Positions 15,216 through 23,543 of a stretch of DNA of 64,000 bases are shown piece after piece. Where the stretch lies: contig CAKQYS010000002.1 in NCBI GenBank assembly GCA_934293375.1, forward strand, positions 62,001 to 126,000, read 5' to 3'. Source of the DNA: an uncultured Lachnospiraceae bacterium. GTDB taxonomy: Bacteria; Bacillota; Clostridia; Lachnospirales; Lachnospiraceae. The notes under the pieces are model-generated. The model was not told the origin of the DNA. It made no database searches and saw only the letters and a program-made list of their open reading frames with translations. Position numbers and translations under genes: made by a program. Position 1 is the first letter of the stretch; each line of letters starts with the position of its first letter.

Positions 15216-16310
15216 ATGAAACTAGGAATTGTAGGACTCCCAAATGTAGGAAAGAGTACATTGTTTAATTCACTGACGAAGGCCGGGGCAGAGTCTGCCA
15301 ATTATCCGTTCTGTACGATTGATCCAAATGTCGGTGTGGTGCCGGTGCCGGATGAGAGATTAGAGGTGCTGACGAAAATGTACAATTCAAAGAAGACGGT
15401 GCCTGCTGTGATTGAGTTTGTGGATATTGCCGGACTGGTCAAGGGTGCATCCAAGGGCGAGGGGCTTGGCAATCAGTTCCTGTCAAATATTCGTGAAGTG
15501 GATGCAATCGTACATGTGGTACGGTGTTTTGAGGATACCAATGTGATTCATGTGGATGGCAGTATTGATCCGCTTCGTGATATTGAAACCATAAATTTTG
15601 AATTGATTTTTTCGGATATTGAGATCTTAGACCGCCGTATTGCCAAAAATCAGAGAGCGGCAAATAATAACAAGGAGATCGCTAAGGAAGTCGAATTCAT
15701 GAAGCGTGTTAAGGAACATTTGGAGAATGGCAAGCTGGCGATTACCTTTGAGGCAGATGGGGAAGATGAAGAGGCATGGATTGCAGAATATAATCTTCTG
15801 ACAAGAAAACCGGTGATCTTTGCGGCAAATGTTGCAGAGGACGATATTGCAGATGATGCTGACAATCAATATGTTGAAGCTGTAAAAGGATATGCCAGGG
15901 AATATGGTTCAGAGGTATTCAAGGTATGTGCCCAGATCGAACAGGAAATTTCCGAATTGGATGATGATGAGAAGAAGGAATTCTTAGAAGAGATGGGACT
16001 GAAAGAGTCCGGACTTGATAAACTGATCAGAGCCAGCTACTCGCTGTTGGGATTGATTTCATTCCTGACCTCCGGAGAGGATGAGACGAGAGCCTGGACA
16101 ATCAAGGCAGGTACGAAGGCACCACAGGCAGCAGGCAAGATACATACGGATTTTGAGCGTGGCTTTATTCGTGCTGAGGTGGTGGCATACAAGGATCTGA
16201 TCGAGAATGGTTCTATGGTAGCAGCCAAGGAAAAAGGTCTGGTACGTTCAGAAGGAAAAGAGTATGTTGTACAGGATGGAGATGTAGTACTGTTCAAATT
16301 CAATGTCTAA
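15216..16310 (+). CDS. ychF: Ribosome-associated P-loop ATPase YchF
   Basis: 364 residues from ATG 15216 behind AAGGAGGA. An Obg-related NTPase with Walker A GLPNVGKST at the N-terminus, the DIAGLVKGASKGEGLGNQFL switch II segment, and NVAE in place of the G4 NKxD motif. The NVAE change explains the ATP preference of YchF. An antiparallel coiled coil is inserted in the middle and a TGS domain ends the protein (IRAEVVAYKDLIE, KEYVVQDGDVVLFKFNV). YchF is a widely conserved regulator tied to ribosomes and oxidative stress. Monocistronic or leading into lgt. Confidence 0.97.
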   Translation: MKLGIVGLPNVGKSTLFNSLTKAGAESANYPFCTIDPNVGVVPVPDERLEVLTKMYNSKKTVPAVIEFVDIAGLVKGASKGEGLGNQFLSNIREVDAIVHVVRCFEDTNVIHVDGSIDPLRDIETINFELIFSDIEILDRRIAKNQRAANNNKEIAKEVEFMKRVKEHLENGKLAITFEADGEDEEAWIAEYNLLTRKPVIFAANVAEDDIADDADNQYVEAVKGYAREYGSEVFKVCAQIEQEISELDDDEKKEFLEEMGLKESGLDKLIRASYSLLGLISFLTSGEDETRAWTIKAGTKAPQAAGKIHTDFERGFIRAEVVAYKDLIENGSMVAAKEKGLVRSEGKEYVVQDGDVVLFKFNV

Positions 16311-16367
16311 AACCGATTTTTAAGCAAAGGTTTTCGTTATCATATATTGTAGTGGAAAGGAAATAAT

Positions 16368-17282
16368 ATGTACGACATTCGATTCCCCAATTTGGGACTA
16401 GTTTTAAAGAATTTAAAAGATGGTTTTTTTATTGGCAGTTTTGAAGTGAAGTTTTACGGTGTGATTATAGCATGTGGTTTTTTGCTGGCATATGCATTTG
16501 TAGCAAAGGAGGCAAAGCGTACCGGACAGAACCCGGAGAATTATCTGGATTATCTGCTTTGGATGATGATACCGGCAATAGCAGGGGCAAGATTGTATTA
16601 TGTGTTCTTTAGTGCATCTGATTTTTTTAAGCCGGGACAGAGTGTTGGGAAGACGATACTTGGCATTCTCAATATCCGGGGGGGCGGATTGGCGATTTAT
16701 GGTGGTGTGATAGCGGGCATTATTGTATTGATTCTGTTTGCCCAAAAGCGTAAGCTTTCGATACCGCAAATGCTGGATACAGCGGTTATGGGACTGTTGA
16801 TCGGACAGATCATGGGTCGCTGGGGCAATTTCTTTAACCGCGAAGCATTCGGTGGTTATACAAATGGATTGTTTGCAATGGCGATTCCTGTATCGTTTTT
16901 CGAACAGAAAGGATCTGTATCATCTTTGGTGAATAGTGGAATTATAACACAGGAGATGGTGGATCATGTGACGATTATTCAAGGAGCAGAGTATATTCAG
17001 GTACATCCGACATTTTTGTATGAATCGGCGTGGAATCTGTGTCTATTGCTGATTATCTTCTTATATAGAAAAAACAAGAAATTTGAAGGTGAGTTGTTTT
17101 TGATGTATCTGTGGGGATATGGACTTGGACGCGTCTGGATCGAGGGACTGCGTTCAGATTCGCTGATGATCGGAGGACTGAAAGTATCCCAGATGCTGGC
17201 TGCGGCTTGTGTGGTCGTGGCATCGGTTTTGATCGCAAGAAAGAGGCTGCTACGAAAGCGGGAGACAAAAACCCAGGAATAA
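16368..17282 (+). CDS. lgt: Prolipoprotein diacylglyceryl transferase
   Basis: 304 residues from ATG 16368 after AAGGAAAT. Integral membrane enzyme with about seven hydrophobic segments. It moves the diacylglyceryl group of phosphatidylglycerol to the lipobox cysteine. Family motifs: FEVKFYGVIIACGFLLAY, GGGLAIYGGV, the signature GRWGNFFNREAFGG, HPTFLYES and the GRVWIEGLRSDSL end. It would process lipoproteins such as the ZnuA-like protein in this window. A terminator follows. Confidence 0.97.
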   Translation: MYDIRFPNLGLVLKNLKDGFFIGSFEVKFYGVIIACGFLLAYAFVAKEAKRTGQNPENYLDYLLWMMIPAIAGARLYYVFFSASDFFKPGQSVGKTILGILNIRGGGLAIYGGVIAGIIVLILFAQKRKLSIPQMLDTAVMGLLIGQIMGRWGNFFNREAFGGYTNGLFAMAIPVSFFEQKGSVSSLVNSGIITQEMVDHVTIIQGAEYIQVHPTFLYESAWNLCLLLIIFLYRKNKKFEGELFLMYLWGYGLGRVWIEGLRSDSLMIGGLKVSQMLAAACVVVASVLIARKRLLRKRETKTQE

Positions 17283-17338
17283 TAGCCATCTGTGGTGCCC
17301 GGTGGAGGGCTGTGGTGGAGTTGATAAGATGAAATAAA

Positions 17339-17379
17339 AGGAAGTTGAGACTGGTAATCAGTCTTGACTTCCTTTTTTT
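17339..17379 (+). terminator. Terminator after lgt
   Basis: 15-bp perfect stem (17339-17353 with 17359-17373), loop GTAAT, then a T run to 17379. Confidence 0.92.
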
Positions 17380-17447
17380 GTTGCCTTTGCACAATGGAAA
17401 CAGGGAAATCTTATTAGATTTGTACAAGAGAAATATGCTTTGAACCC

Positions 17448-17476
17448 TTGCAATTTAAGGTGGATTGGGATAGAAT
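17448..17476 (+). promoter_or_regulatory. Promoter of the mraZ division cluster
   Basis: TTGCAA (17448-17453), 17-base spacer, TAGAAT (17471-17476). The predicted start is near 17483, leaving a leader of about 80 bases that carries the elements below. Confidence 0.6.
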
Positions 17477-17485
17477 AGGAACATA

Positions 17486-17532
17486 GTGGTGGAAAATACC
17501 ACGAAAAACCACATTTTACCCACAAAGTGGAG
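17486..17532. promoter_or_regulatory. Probable MraZ operator (GTGG repeats)
   Basis: CCAC occurs at 17499, 17509 and 17520 (spacing 10 and 11 bases), flanked by GTGG at 17486 and 17527. MraZ proteins are known to bind short GTG/TGGG-type repeats of about 10-bp period in front of their own operon. The position just after the promoter fits autoregulation. Binding is inferred. Confidence 0.55.
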
Positions 17533-17534
17533 AG

Positions 17535-17543
17535 TTATCCACA
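17535..17543 (+). promoter_or_regulatory. DnaA box
   Basis: TTATCCACA, an exact match to the DnaA box consensus, in the mraZ leader. Confidence 0.5.
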
Positions 17544-17556
17544 GTTTGCACAGGAG

Positions 17557-17565
17557 TTATGCACA
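17557..17565 (+). promoter_or_regulatory. Second DnaA box
   Basis: TTATGCACA matches TTATNCACA in the same orientation, 22 bases after the first box. It ends on the first base of the mraZ start codon. Confidence 0.45.
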
Positions 17566-18023
17566 TGGCAGGTTCGTTAAAAGGAAAATTTTATCATAGT
17601 GTAGATGCCAAGGGCAGACTCATCATTCCGGCGAAGCTTCGCGAGGGACTGGGTGGCAGTTTTGTATTGTCCAATGGTCTGGATGGATGTATTCATGGAT
17701 ACTCAGTGGAGGAGTGGGACAAGATTGCTGCCCAGATCATGGCATTGCCTTCAAATAACGAGAAGGTAAGAAAGCTGCAGAGAAAATTCAATCATTCAGG
17801 TGTCGATGTAGATATTGACAGTCAGGGACGAATTGTGATCCCGGCAGAACTGCGGAAGAAGGCAGAGATTGAGAAGGAAGTCGTTGTAGCAGGTAATGGT
17901 AACAAGATTGAGATCTGGAGCAAAGAGAGATACATTCAGGAGAATGATGATGACGATGAGGAAGAAACATTGACAGAACTTATGGATGATCTCGGAGATA
18001 TCTGTGCAGGTATCAGCTTCTAG
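17565..18023 (+). CDS. mraZ: Transcriptional regulator MraZ
   Basis: 152 residues. ATG 17565 is preferred over ATG 17559 because AGGAG ends 8 bases before it. Two SpoVT/AbrB-like halves each carry the family motif: VDAKGRLIIPAKLRE and IDSQGRIVIPAELRK. MraZ binds DNA upstream of the division/cell-wall cluster and controls it, and it is the first gene of that cluster here. The acidic tail (residues about 128-140) is longer than in E. coli MraZ. rsmH follows 11 bases later. Confidence 0.97.
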   Translation: MAGSLKGKFYHSVDAKGRLIIPAKLREGLGGSFVLSNGLDGCIHGYSVEEWDKIAAQIMALPSNNEKVRKLQRKFNHSGVDVDIDSQGRIVIPAELRKKAEIEKEVVVAGNGNKIEIWSKERYIQENDDDDEEETLTELMDDLGDICAGISF

Positions 18024-18034
18024 GAGGGATGATC

Positions 18035-18970
18035 GTGGAATTTGTACACAAGTCAGTCCTCTTAGATGAGGTGATTGAGAATCTGAATATCAAACCGGAT
18101 GGAATCTATATGGATGGCACGCTTGGAGGAGCAGGACATTCTTACCACATTTGCGAACATCTGGGAGAGCGTGGACGACTGATCGGGATCGATCAGGATG
18201 CAGCTGCCATTACGGCTGCAACAGAGAGACTTGCACCATTTGCAGATAAGGTATCCATCGTAAGAAGCAATTATGCAGGATTTGCAAATGTACTCAAGGA
18301 TCTTGGTGTTCAGAAAGTGGATGGTATCTTGTTGGATCTTGGCGTGTCGTCATATCAGCTAGATACAGCAGAAAGAGGATTCTCCTACAGAGAGGATGCA
18401 CCGCTTGATATGCGGATGGATCAGAGAAATCATCTGACAGCCAAAGAGATTGTCAATGGTTACAGTGAGATGGAACTGTTTCGGATGATCAGAGACTATG
18501 GAGAAGACAGGTTTGCTAAGAATATAGCAAAACATATTGTACAGGAGAGATCGGACAAGCCGATTGAAACTACATTTGAACTTAATGAAGTGATCAAAGC
18601 ATCCATTCCTGCGAAGGTCCGTGCAACAGGTGGACATCCATCCAAGAGAACATATCAGGCAATTAGGATTGAATTGAATCAGGAACTTACAGTACTAAAG
18701 GATTCGTTGGAGGATATGATCCGGCATTTGAGACCGGGTGGAAGAATTTGTGTGATCACATTTCACTCCTTAGAAGATCGGATTACGAAGAATATTTTTA
18801 AAACCTGTGAAAATCCGTGTACATGTCCGCCGAACTTTCCGGTGTGTACATGCGGCAAGGTGCCGCTTGGTCATGTGGTGACAAGAAAACCGATCTTACC
18901 GGGTGAACAGGAATTAGAGGAGAACAGCAGGTCAAAGAGTGCGAAGCTTCGGGTATTTGAACGGGCATAG
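18035..18970 (+). CDS. rsmH: 16S rRNA (cytosine-1402-N4) methyltransferase
   Basis: 311 residues. I chose GTG 18035, six bases after AGGAGGG; the ATG at 18029 is too close to that site. SAM-binding motif DGTLGGAGHS and catalytic-region LDLGVSSYQLD are present, with FHSLEDRITKN and the C-terminal NSRSKSAKLRVFER. RsmH methylates C1402 in the ribosomal P site. A Cys-rich insert (CENPCTCPPNFPVCTCG) is typical of Firmicutes RsmH and may bind a metal. It is the standard second gene of dcw clusters. Confidence 0.97.
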   Translation: MEFVHKSVLLDEVIENLNIKPDGIYMDGTLGGAGHSYHICEHLGERGRLIGIDQDAAAITAATERLAPFADKVSIVRSNYAGFANVLKDLGVQKVDGILLDLGVSSYQLDTAERGFSYREDAPLDMRMDQRNHLTAKEIVNGYSEMELFRMIRDYGEDRFAKNIAKHIVQERSDKPIETTFELNEVIKASIPAKVRATGGHPSKRTYQAIRIELNQELTVLKDSLEDMIRHLRPGGRICVITFHSLEDRITKNIFKTCENPCTCPPNFPVCTCGKVPLGHVVTRKPILPGEQELEENSRSKSAKLRVFERA

Positions 18971-19003
18971 CTGGTGAATGGAAATGATATGGAGGGTATA
19001 GAA

Positions 19004-19459
19004 ATGGCAGTGAACAGAGCATATGTGGAAGGAAACACAGCAAGAAAGCTACAAGTAAATACAGTACCGAAGAGACAACCGGAACAGGAATTGGAATTAA
19101 GTCCTAAGACGAGAAAAAAGATTGAGCGTGTTCAGGCGTTTGATCTGAAGTATACAATGGCATTGATTATGGCAATTGGGTTTACATTCGCTGCATGTGC
19201 TTCTATGATCGGAACGATTGCAGATATCAATGCGCAGAATAAGCAGATCGCATCTTTGGAAACGCAGTATCAGAATCTGACCAATGATAATGACGCAACT
19301 GCAGCACAGGTCAACAGTGATATTGATCTGAATGAGATCAAGTCAATAGCAATGGATGATCTGGGTATGGTATATCCAAATCAGGGACAGGTTGTAACTT
19401 ACGATAGTGCAGATGAGCAGTATGTGAAACAGTATAAGGATGTGCCGGATTTAGATTAA
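19004..19459 (+). CDS. ftsL: Cell division protein FtsL-like
   Basis: 151 residues from ATG 19004, behind GGAGGGT. Cytoplasmic N-terminus of about 45 residues, one membrane helix (about 46-68, TMALIMAIGFTFAACASMIG), then a short coiled coil (IADINAQNKQIASLETQYQN). It shares the bitopic design, position and size of FtsL, the partner of DivIB and DivIC at the division septum. Sequence conservation in this family is low, so the name rests mainly on topology and its place between rsmH and the penicillin-binding protein gene. Confidence 0.8.
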   Translation: MAVNRAYVEGNTARKLQVNTVPKRQPEQELELSPKTRKKIERVQAFDLKYTMALIMAIGFTFAACASMIGTIADINAQNKQIASLETQYQNLTNDNDATAAQVNSDIDLNEIKSIAMDDLGMVYPNQGQVVTYDSADEQYVKQYKDVPDLD

Positions 19460-19474
19460 TGGACAGGTGATACA

Positions 19475-21652
19475 ATGGCAGCGAGAAAAAAAGGACCAAA
19501 GAAATTTTTAAATAGAATGAAATGGAAGTTGATATTTGTTTTGTTTGTGCTTGTTGGTGCAATGGCATTCCTTGGTTATCGTGTATATAGGATCAATCAC
19601 GGAAAAGGAGAGCAATATGAAAAAGTCGTGCTGGCACAGCAAAGATATGACAGCATTGATATCCCATATCGAAGGGGTGATATTGTAGACCGCAATGGCA
19701 CATATCTTGCCACAAGTAAGAAGGTTTACAATGTAGTATTGGAGCCAAAGAATATTACAAAGGAAACTGAAATTAAGCAGGCGACGGTGAATGCACTGAT
19801 CACCTATTTTGATATTACAGCTGAAGAATTGGAAGAAATGCTTGCTGACACAGGATCTTTGTATAAGGTTGCATTAAAGAAACAGGATTACGAAAAGGTA
19901 AAGGCATTTAATGATTTTTTGAAGTCAGATTCAAAAGAAGCGAAGAAAGTCACAGGTGTCTGGTTTGAAGAAGAATATGAACGCTATTATCCGCTTGGAA
20001 AGCTGGCAGCCCATGTGCTTGGATTTACAGCCAGTGGAAATGTAGGACAGGGCGGAATCGAGAGCAAATATAATTCTATGCTGAATGGTACAAATGGCCG
20101 TCAGTATGGATATCTCACGAGCGATCTCACATTGGAGAAGACGATCATCAAGGCAAAGGATGGTTACAATGTGGTATCTACGGTCGATGCAAATATCCAG
20201 AATATTATTGAGAATAAGGTAGATGCTTATATGACGGAGACAGGCGCCAAGAATGTATCCGTGCTGGCGATGGATCCGAACAACGGAGAAATTCTGGGCC
20301 TGTACAATTCTCATTCATTTGATCCGAATGATCCGTACAGTACGGATGCTATACGATATCAGTTTGAAGGAACGGATGAGGAGATTACGGCGCAGATCGA
20401 GGCACAGGATGATGAGCAACGCTTAGATTCCTTAAATCAGATCTGGAGAAATTATGTCATTAATGATACCTTTGAGCCGGGTTCTACATTTAAGAGTTTT
20501 ACCGTTGCGGCGGCACTCGAGGAAAATGTCATTACAGATGATTCTACATTTGTCTGTGATGGAGGAGAACAGGTTGCCAATTTCTATATCAAATGTAATA
20601 ACAGACATGCACATGGAACGGTTACGGTTGCACAGGCGGTTGCAAAGTCCTGTAATGATGCGATGATGCAGATTTCGAGGAAAATGGGGCGGGCAACCTT
20701 TGCCAAGTATCAGTCGCTGTTTGGGTTTGGATTGAAGACCAATGTTGATCTGCCGGGTGAGGCATATACATTGAGCCTTGTATATAACGAAGAGAAATTA
20801 AACGAGGTTGAGCTGGCTACTTCTTCTTTTGGGCAATGTTTGAATGTGTCCATGATCCAGCTGGCAACAGCATTTTGTTCGGTTGTCAATGGTGGAGATT
20901 ACTATCAGCCTCATGTAGTGAAGCAGATTGTGGATACCGATGGTTCAGTGATTAAGAATGTGGATGGAGTGGTATTGCGAAAGACTGTTTCAGAAGCCAC
21001 TTCTGAAAAATTAAAGAAGTATCTGCTTGAAGTGGTAGAGTCCGGTACAGCAGCAAAGCGTTGCCATATAGATGGCTATACAATCGGTGGTAAGACCGGT
21101 ACGGCTGAGAAGCTGCCAAGAGGCAATGGAAAGTATTTGTTGTCATTTATTTGTGCTGTGCCGATCGAAAACCCACAGCTTGTTTTATATGTGGTTGTAG
21201 ATGAGCCAAATGTGGAGGATCCATCACATAGTGGTATGGGTGCGATTGTATCAAAGAGCATATTGGAAGAACTTCTTCCATATATGAATGTATTCCAGAG
21301 TAATGCTGACCAGACAGATCCGAACAGCGTTGGAGATGTAGAGGAAGGCGGTTCCATCTTTGATGGAGCGGTACCACCGGATGGTGTGACAGAGCAGACT
21401 GGCAATGGAACGACAGGAGACGGCGCACAGACAGGAGATGGAACAGCCGGAGGAGATGCACAGACGGGTGATGGAGTTGCCGGAGGAGATGCACAGACGG
21501 GTGATGGAGTCACCGGAGGAGATGCACAGACGGGTGATGGAGTCACCGGAGGAGATGCGCAGACAGGCGATGGTGCGACCGGAGGAAATGATCAGGCTGG
21601 AGATGCAGCTGCAGGATCAGCAGATGGACAGAGTCAGCAGGGAGCACAATAA
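19475..21652 (+). CDS. Penicillin-binding protein, class B (FtsI/PBP2B type) with repeat tail
   Basis: 725 residues from ATG 19475 behind AGGTGA. N-terminal membrane helix (about 14-34), dimerisation domain (RGDIVDRNGTYLATS) and transpeptidase domain with all three motifs: STFK (about 336), SCN (about 392) and KTGT (about 540). It cross-links septal peptidoglycan. No PASTA domain is seen. Instead, residues about 643-708 are six 11-residue Gly/Asp-rich repeats (GDGVTGGDAQT), then a Gln/Gly tail, outside the membrane. A second class B enzyme follows directly, so one of the pair is likely vegetative and the other sporulation-specific. Confidence 0.94.
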   Translation: MAARKKGPKKFLNRMKWKLIFVLFVLVGAMAFLGYRVYRINHGKGEQYEKVVLAQQRYDSIDIPYRRGDIVDRNGTYLATSKKVYNVVLEPKNITKETEIKQATVNALITYFDITAEELEEMLADTGSLYKVALKKQDYEKVKAFNDFLKSDSKEAKKVTGVWFEEEYERYYPLGKLAAHVLGFTASGNVGQGGIESKYNSMLNGTNGRQYGYLTSDLTLEKTIIKAKDGYNVVSTVDANIQNIIENKVDAYMTETGAKNVSVLAMDPNNGEILGLYNSHSFDPNDPYSTDAIRYQFEGTDEEITAQIEAQDDEQRLDSLNQIWRNYVINDTFEPGSTFKSFTVAAALEENVITDDSTFVCDGGEQVANFYIKCNNRHAHGTVTVAQAVAKSCNDAMMQISRKMGRATFAKYQSLFGFGLKTNVDLPGEAYTLSLVYNEEKLNEVELATSSFGQCLNVSMIQLATAFCSVVNGGDYYQPHVVKQIVDTDGSVIKNVDGVVLRKTVSEATSEKLKKYLLEVVESGTAAKRCHIDGYTIGGKTGTAEKLPRGNGKYLLSFICAVPIENPQLVLYVVVDEPNVEDPSHSGMGAIVSKSILEELLPYMNVFQSNADQTDPNSVGDVEEGGSIFDGAVPPDGVTEQTGNGTTGDGAQTGDGTAGGDAQTGDGVAGGDAQTGDGVTGGDAQTGDGVTGGDAQTGDGATGGNDQAGDAAAGSADGQSQQGAQ
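21401..21598 (+). repeat. 33-base tandem repeats in the PBP gene
   Basis: Six in-frame 33-base units encoding variants of GDGVTGGDAQT. Units 3-5 are nearly identical in DNA, so copy number may vary between strains. Confidence 0.9.
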
Positions 21653-21712
21653 CAGGCATAGATTGTCTGCGATGTGAATAAGATATCCATAAGAAAATGA
21701 TGTGGATATGTT

Positions 21713-23470
21713 ATGGAAACCTTGAAAACGAGAAGCCGTGGCAAACTTGTATTTGTGTGCGTTGCAGTCTTCACGGTAATGGCAGGATTAATGGGCAGGC
21801 TTTCGTATCTGATGATTTTTCGGTCAGAATTTTATACGGAGCGTGCGAATGCGATTCATGAGCGTGAACGGGAAATCAAAGCACCGCGTGGGCAGATTTA
21901 CGACAGGAATGGTAAATTAATTGCCGGAAACAGAGCGGTGTGTTCTATTTCTGTAATACATGCGCAACTGACAGATCCTGACCGGGTCGTTAAAGAACTC
22001 TCTTCTATTTTACAGATTGATGAAGAAGAGATACGAAAAAAGGTTTTAAAAAACTCAATTCGTGAGAAAATAAAGAGTAATGTACCAAAAGAAATTGGTG
22101 ATGAGATCCGTAAACTGCACTTGGATGGTGTAAAGATAGATTCTGATTACAAACGGTATTATGAATTCGACAGCCTGGCTTCCAGAGTAATTGGATTTAC
22201 AGGGAGTGATAATCAGGGAGTCGTAGGTCTCGAAGTATTCTACGAACAATATCTTGCCGGCCAATCCGGCAGTATCCGGACGCTGACAAATGCAGGCGGA
22301 ATTGAGATCAAAAATGCTGCCGAAACAAGAGTAGAGCCGGTTGCCGGGCAGAATCTGTATATATCATTGGATGTGAATATACAGAAATACTGTGAGCAGG
22401 CAGCAGAGAAAGTAATGAAAGCCAAGTCAGCGGATCATGTGTCTATGATTGTCATGAATCCGAAAAACGGTGAGATCTATGCAATGGTAAATGTACCGGA
22501 GTATAATCTGAACAACCCATATACATTGAATACCGGTGAGGATGTAACCGGCATGGATCAGGAAACATGGAATGATCTGTTAAATCAGATGTGGAGAAAT
22601 CCTTGTATCAGTGATACCTATGAACCGGGATCAACATTTAAAATTGTAACTGCAACAGCAGCACTGGAGGAAAATGTAGTAACAGTAGATGATACATTTT
22701 CCTGCCCGGGTTTTAAAATAGTAGAAGATAGAAGAATCCGATGTCATAAAACAACAGGACATGGCACGGAAACCTTTAAACAGGGAATCATGAATTCGTG
22801 TAATCCGGTGTTTATGGAAGTGGGAGCCAGAGTGGGTGCCGCTAAAATGTATGATAATTATCGGAAATTGGGATTGTTTGATAAAAGCGGTATTGATATT
22901 CCGGGAGAGGCAAATTCCATTATGCATCCGCTTGACCGTATTGGTCCTGTGGAACTGGCTACGATGTCATTTGGGCAGACGATACAGATCACACCACTTC
23001 AGCTGCTTCGTGCGGCCAGCGCGGTTGTGAACGGCGGAACACTTGTCGTTCCGCATTTTGGCATGTATACGACGGACCAGGATGGAAATAAAAAAAAGAC
23101 ATTTGTCTATGAGACCGTGCCAAATGTGATAAGGAAAGAGACATCGGATCTGATGCGGGAATTGCTGGAAGCGGTCGTGTCGGAGGGATCCGGTAAAAAT
23201 GCCAAAATTGAAGGCTACCGCATTGGTGGTAAGACGGCAACAAGTGAGAAACTGCCTAGAAGTGAGAATCAATATATATCTTCGTTTCTGGGATTTGTTC
23301 CAGCGGATGATCCACAGCTGATCGCATTGATCCTGATCGATGAACCGCAGGGAATTTATTACGGAGGAACCATAGCGGCTCCGGTTGTCAGAGAGGTCTA
23401 CGAAAATATCATGAATTATATGGGGATTATGCCGGCTTATGAAGTGACGACAGAGTCATCGACGGAGTGA
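21713..23470 (+). CDS. Penicillin-binding protein, class B (SpoVD-like)
   Basis: 585 residues from ATG 21713 (weak ribosome binding site). Membrane helix about 12-32, then APRGQIYDRNGKLIAGN, the transpeptidase domain with STFK (about 306) and SCN (about 362). The third motif reads KTAT (about 506) where KTGT is usual. No PASTA domain or repeat tail. The paralogue order resembles the PBP2B-SpoVD pair of Bacillus, so this may be the spore-cortex enzyme; that is inference. The Gly to Ala change in the KTG motif could lower beta-lactam affinity. Confidence 0.9.
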   Translation: METLKTRSRGKLVFVCVAVFTVMAGLMGRLSYLMIFRSEFYTERANAIHEREREIKAPRGQIYDRNGKLIAGNRAVCSISVIHAQLTDPDRVVKELSSILQIDEEEIRKKVLKNSIREKIKSNVPKEIGDEIRKLHLDGVKIDSDYKRYYEFDSLASRVIGFTGSDNQGVVGLEVFYEQYLAGQSGSIRTLTNAGGIEIKNAAETRVEPVAGQNLYISLDVNIQKYCEQAAEKVMKAKSADHVSMIVMNPKNGEIYAMVNVPEYNLNNPYTLNTGEDVTGMDQETWNDLLNQMWRNPCISDTYEPGSTFKIVTATAALEENVVTVDDTFSCPGFKIVEDRRIRCHKTTGHGTETFKQGIMNSCNPVFMEVGARVGAAKMYDNYRKLGLFDKSGIDIPGEANSIMHPLDRIGPVELATMSFGQTIQITPLQLLRAASAVVNGGTLVVPHFGMYTTDQDGNKKKTFVYETVPNVIRKETSDLMRELLEAVVSEGSGKNAKIEGYRIGGKTATSEKLPRSENQYISSFLGFVPADDPQLIALILIDEPQGIYYGGTIAAPVVREVYENIMNYMGIMPAYEVTTESSTE

Positions 23471-23543
23471 GAGGTTTGACTAATCTGTTAGAAAGCATTA
23501 TACTACTAACGTTTAAAAATACAAAAGTTTACAGAGGTGCGTT

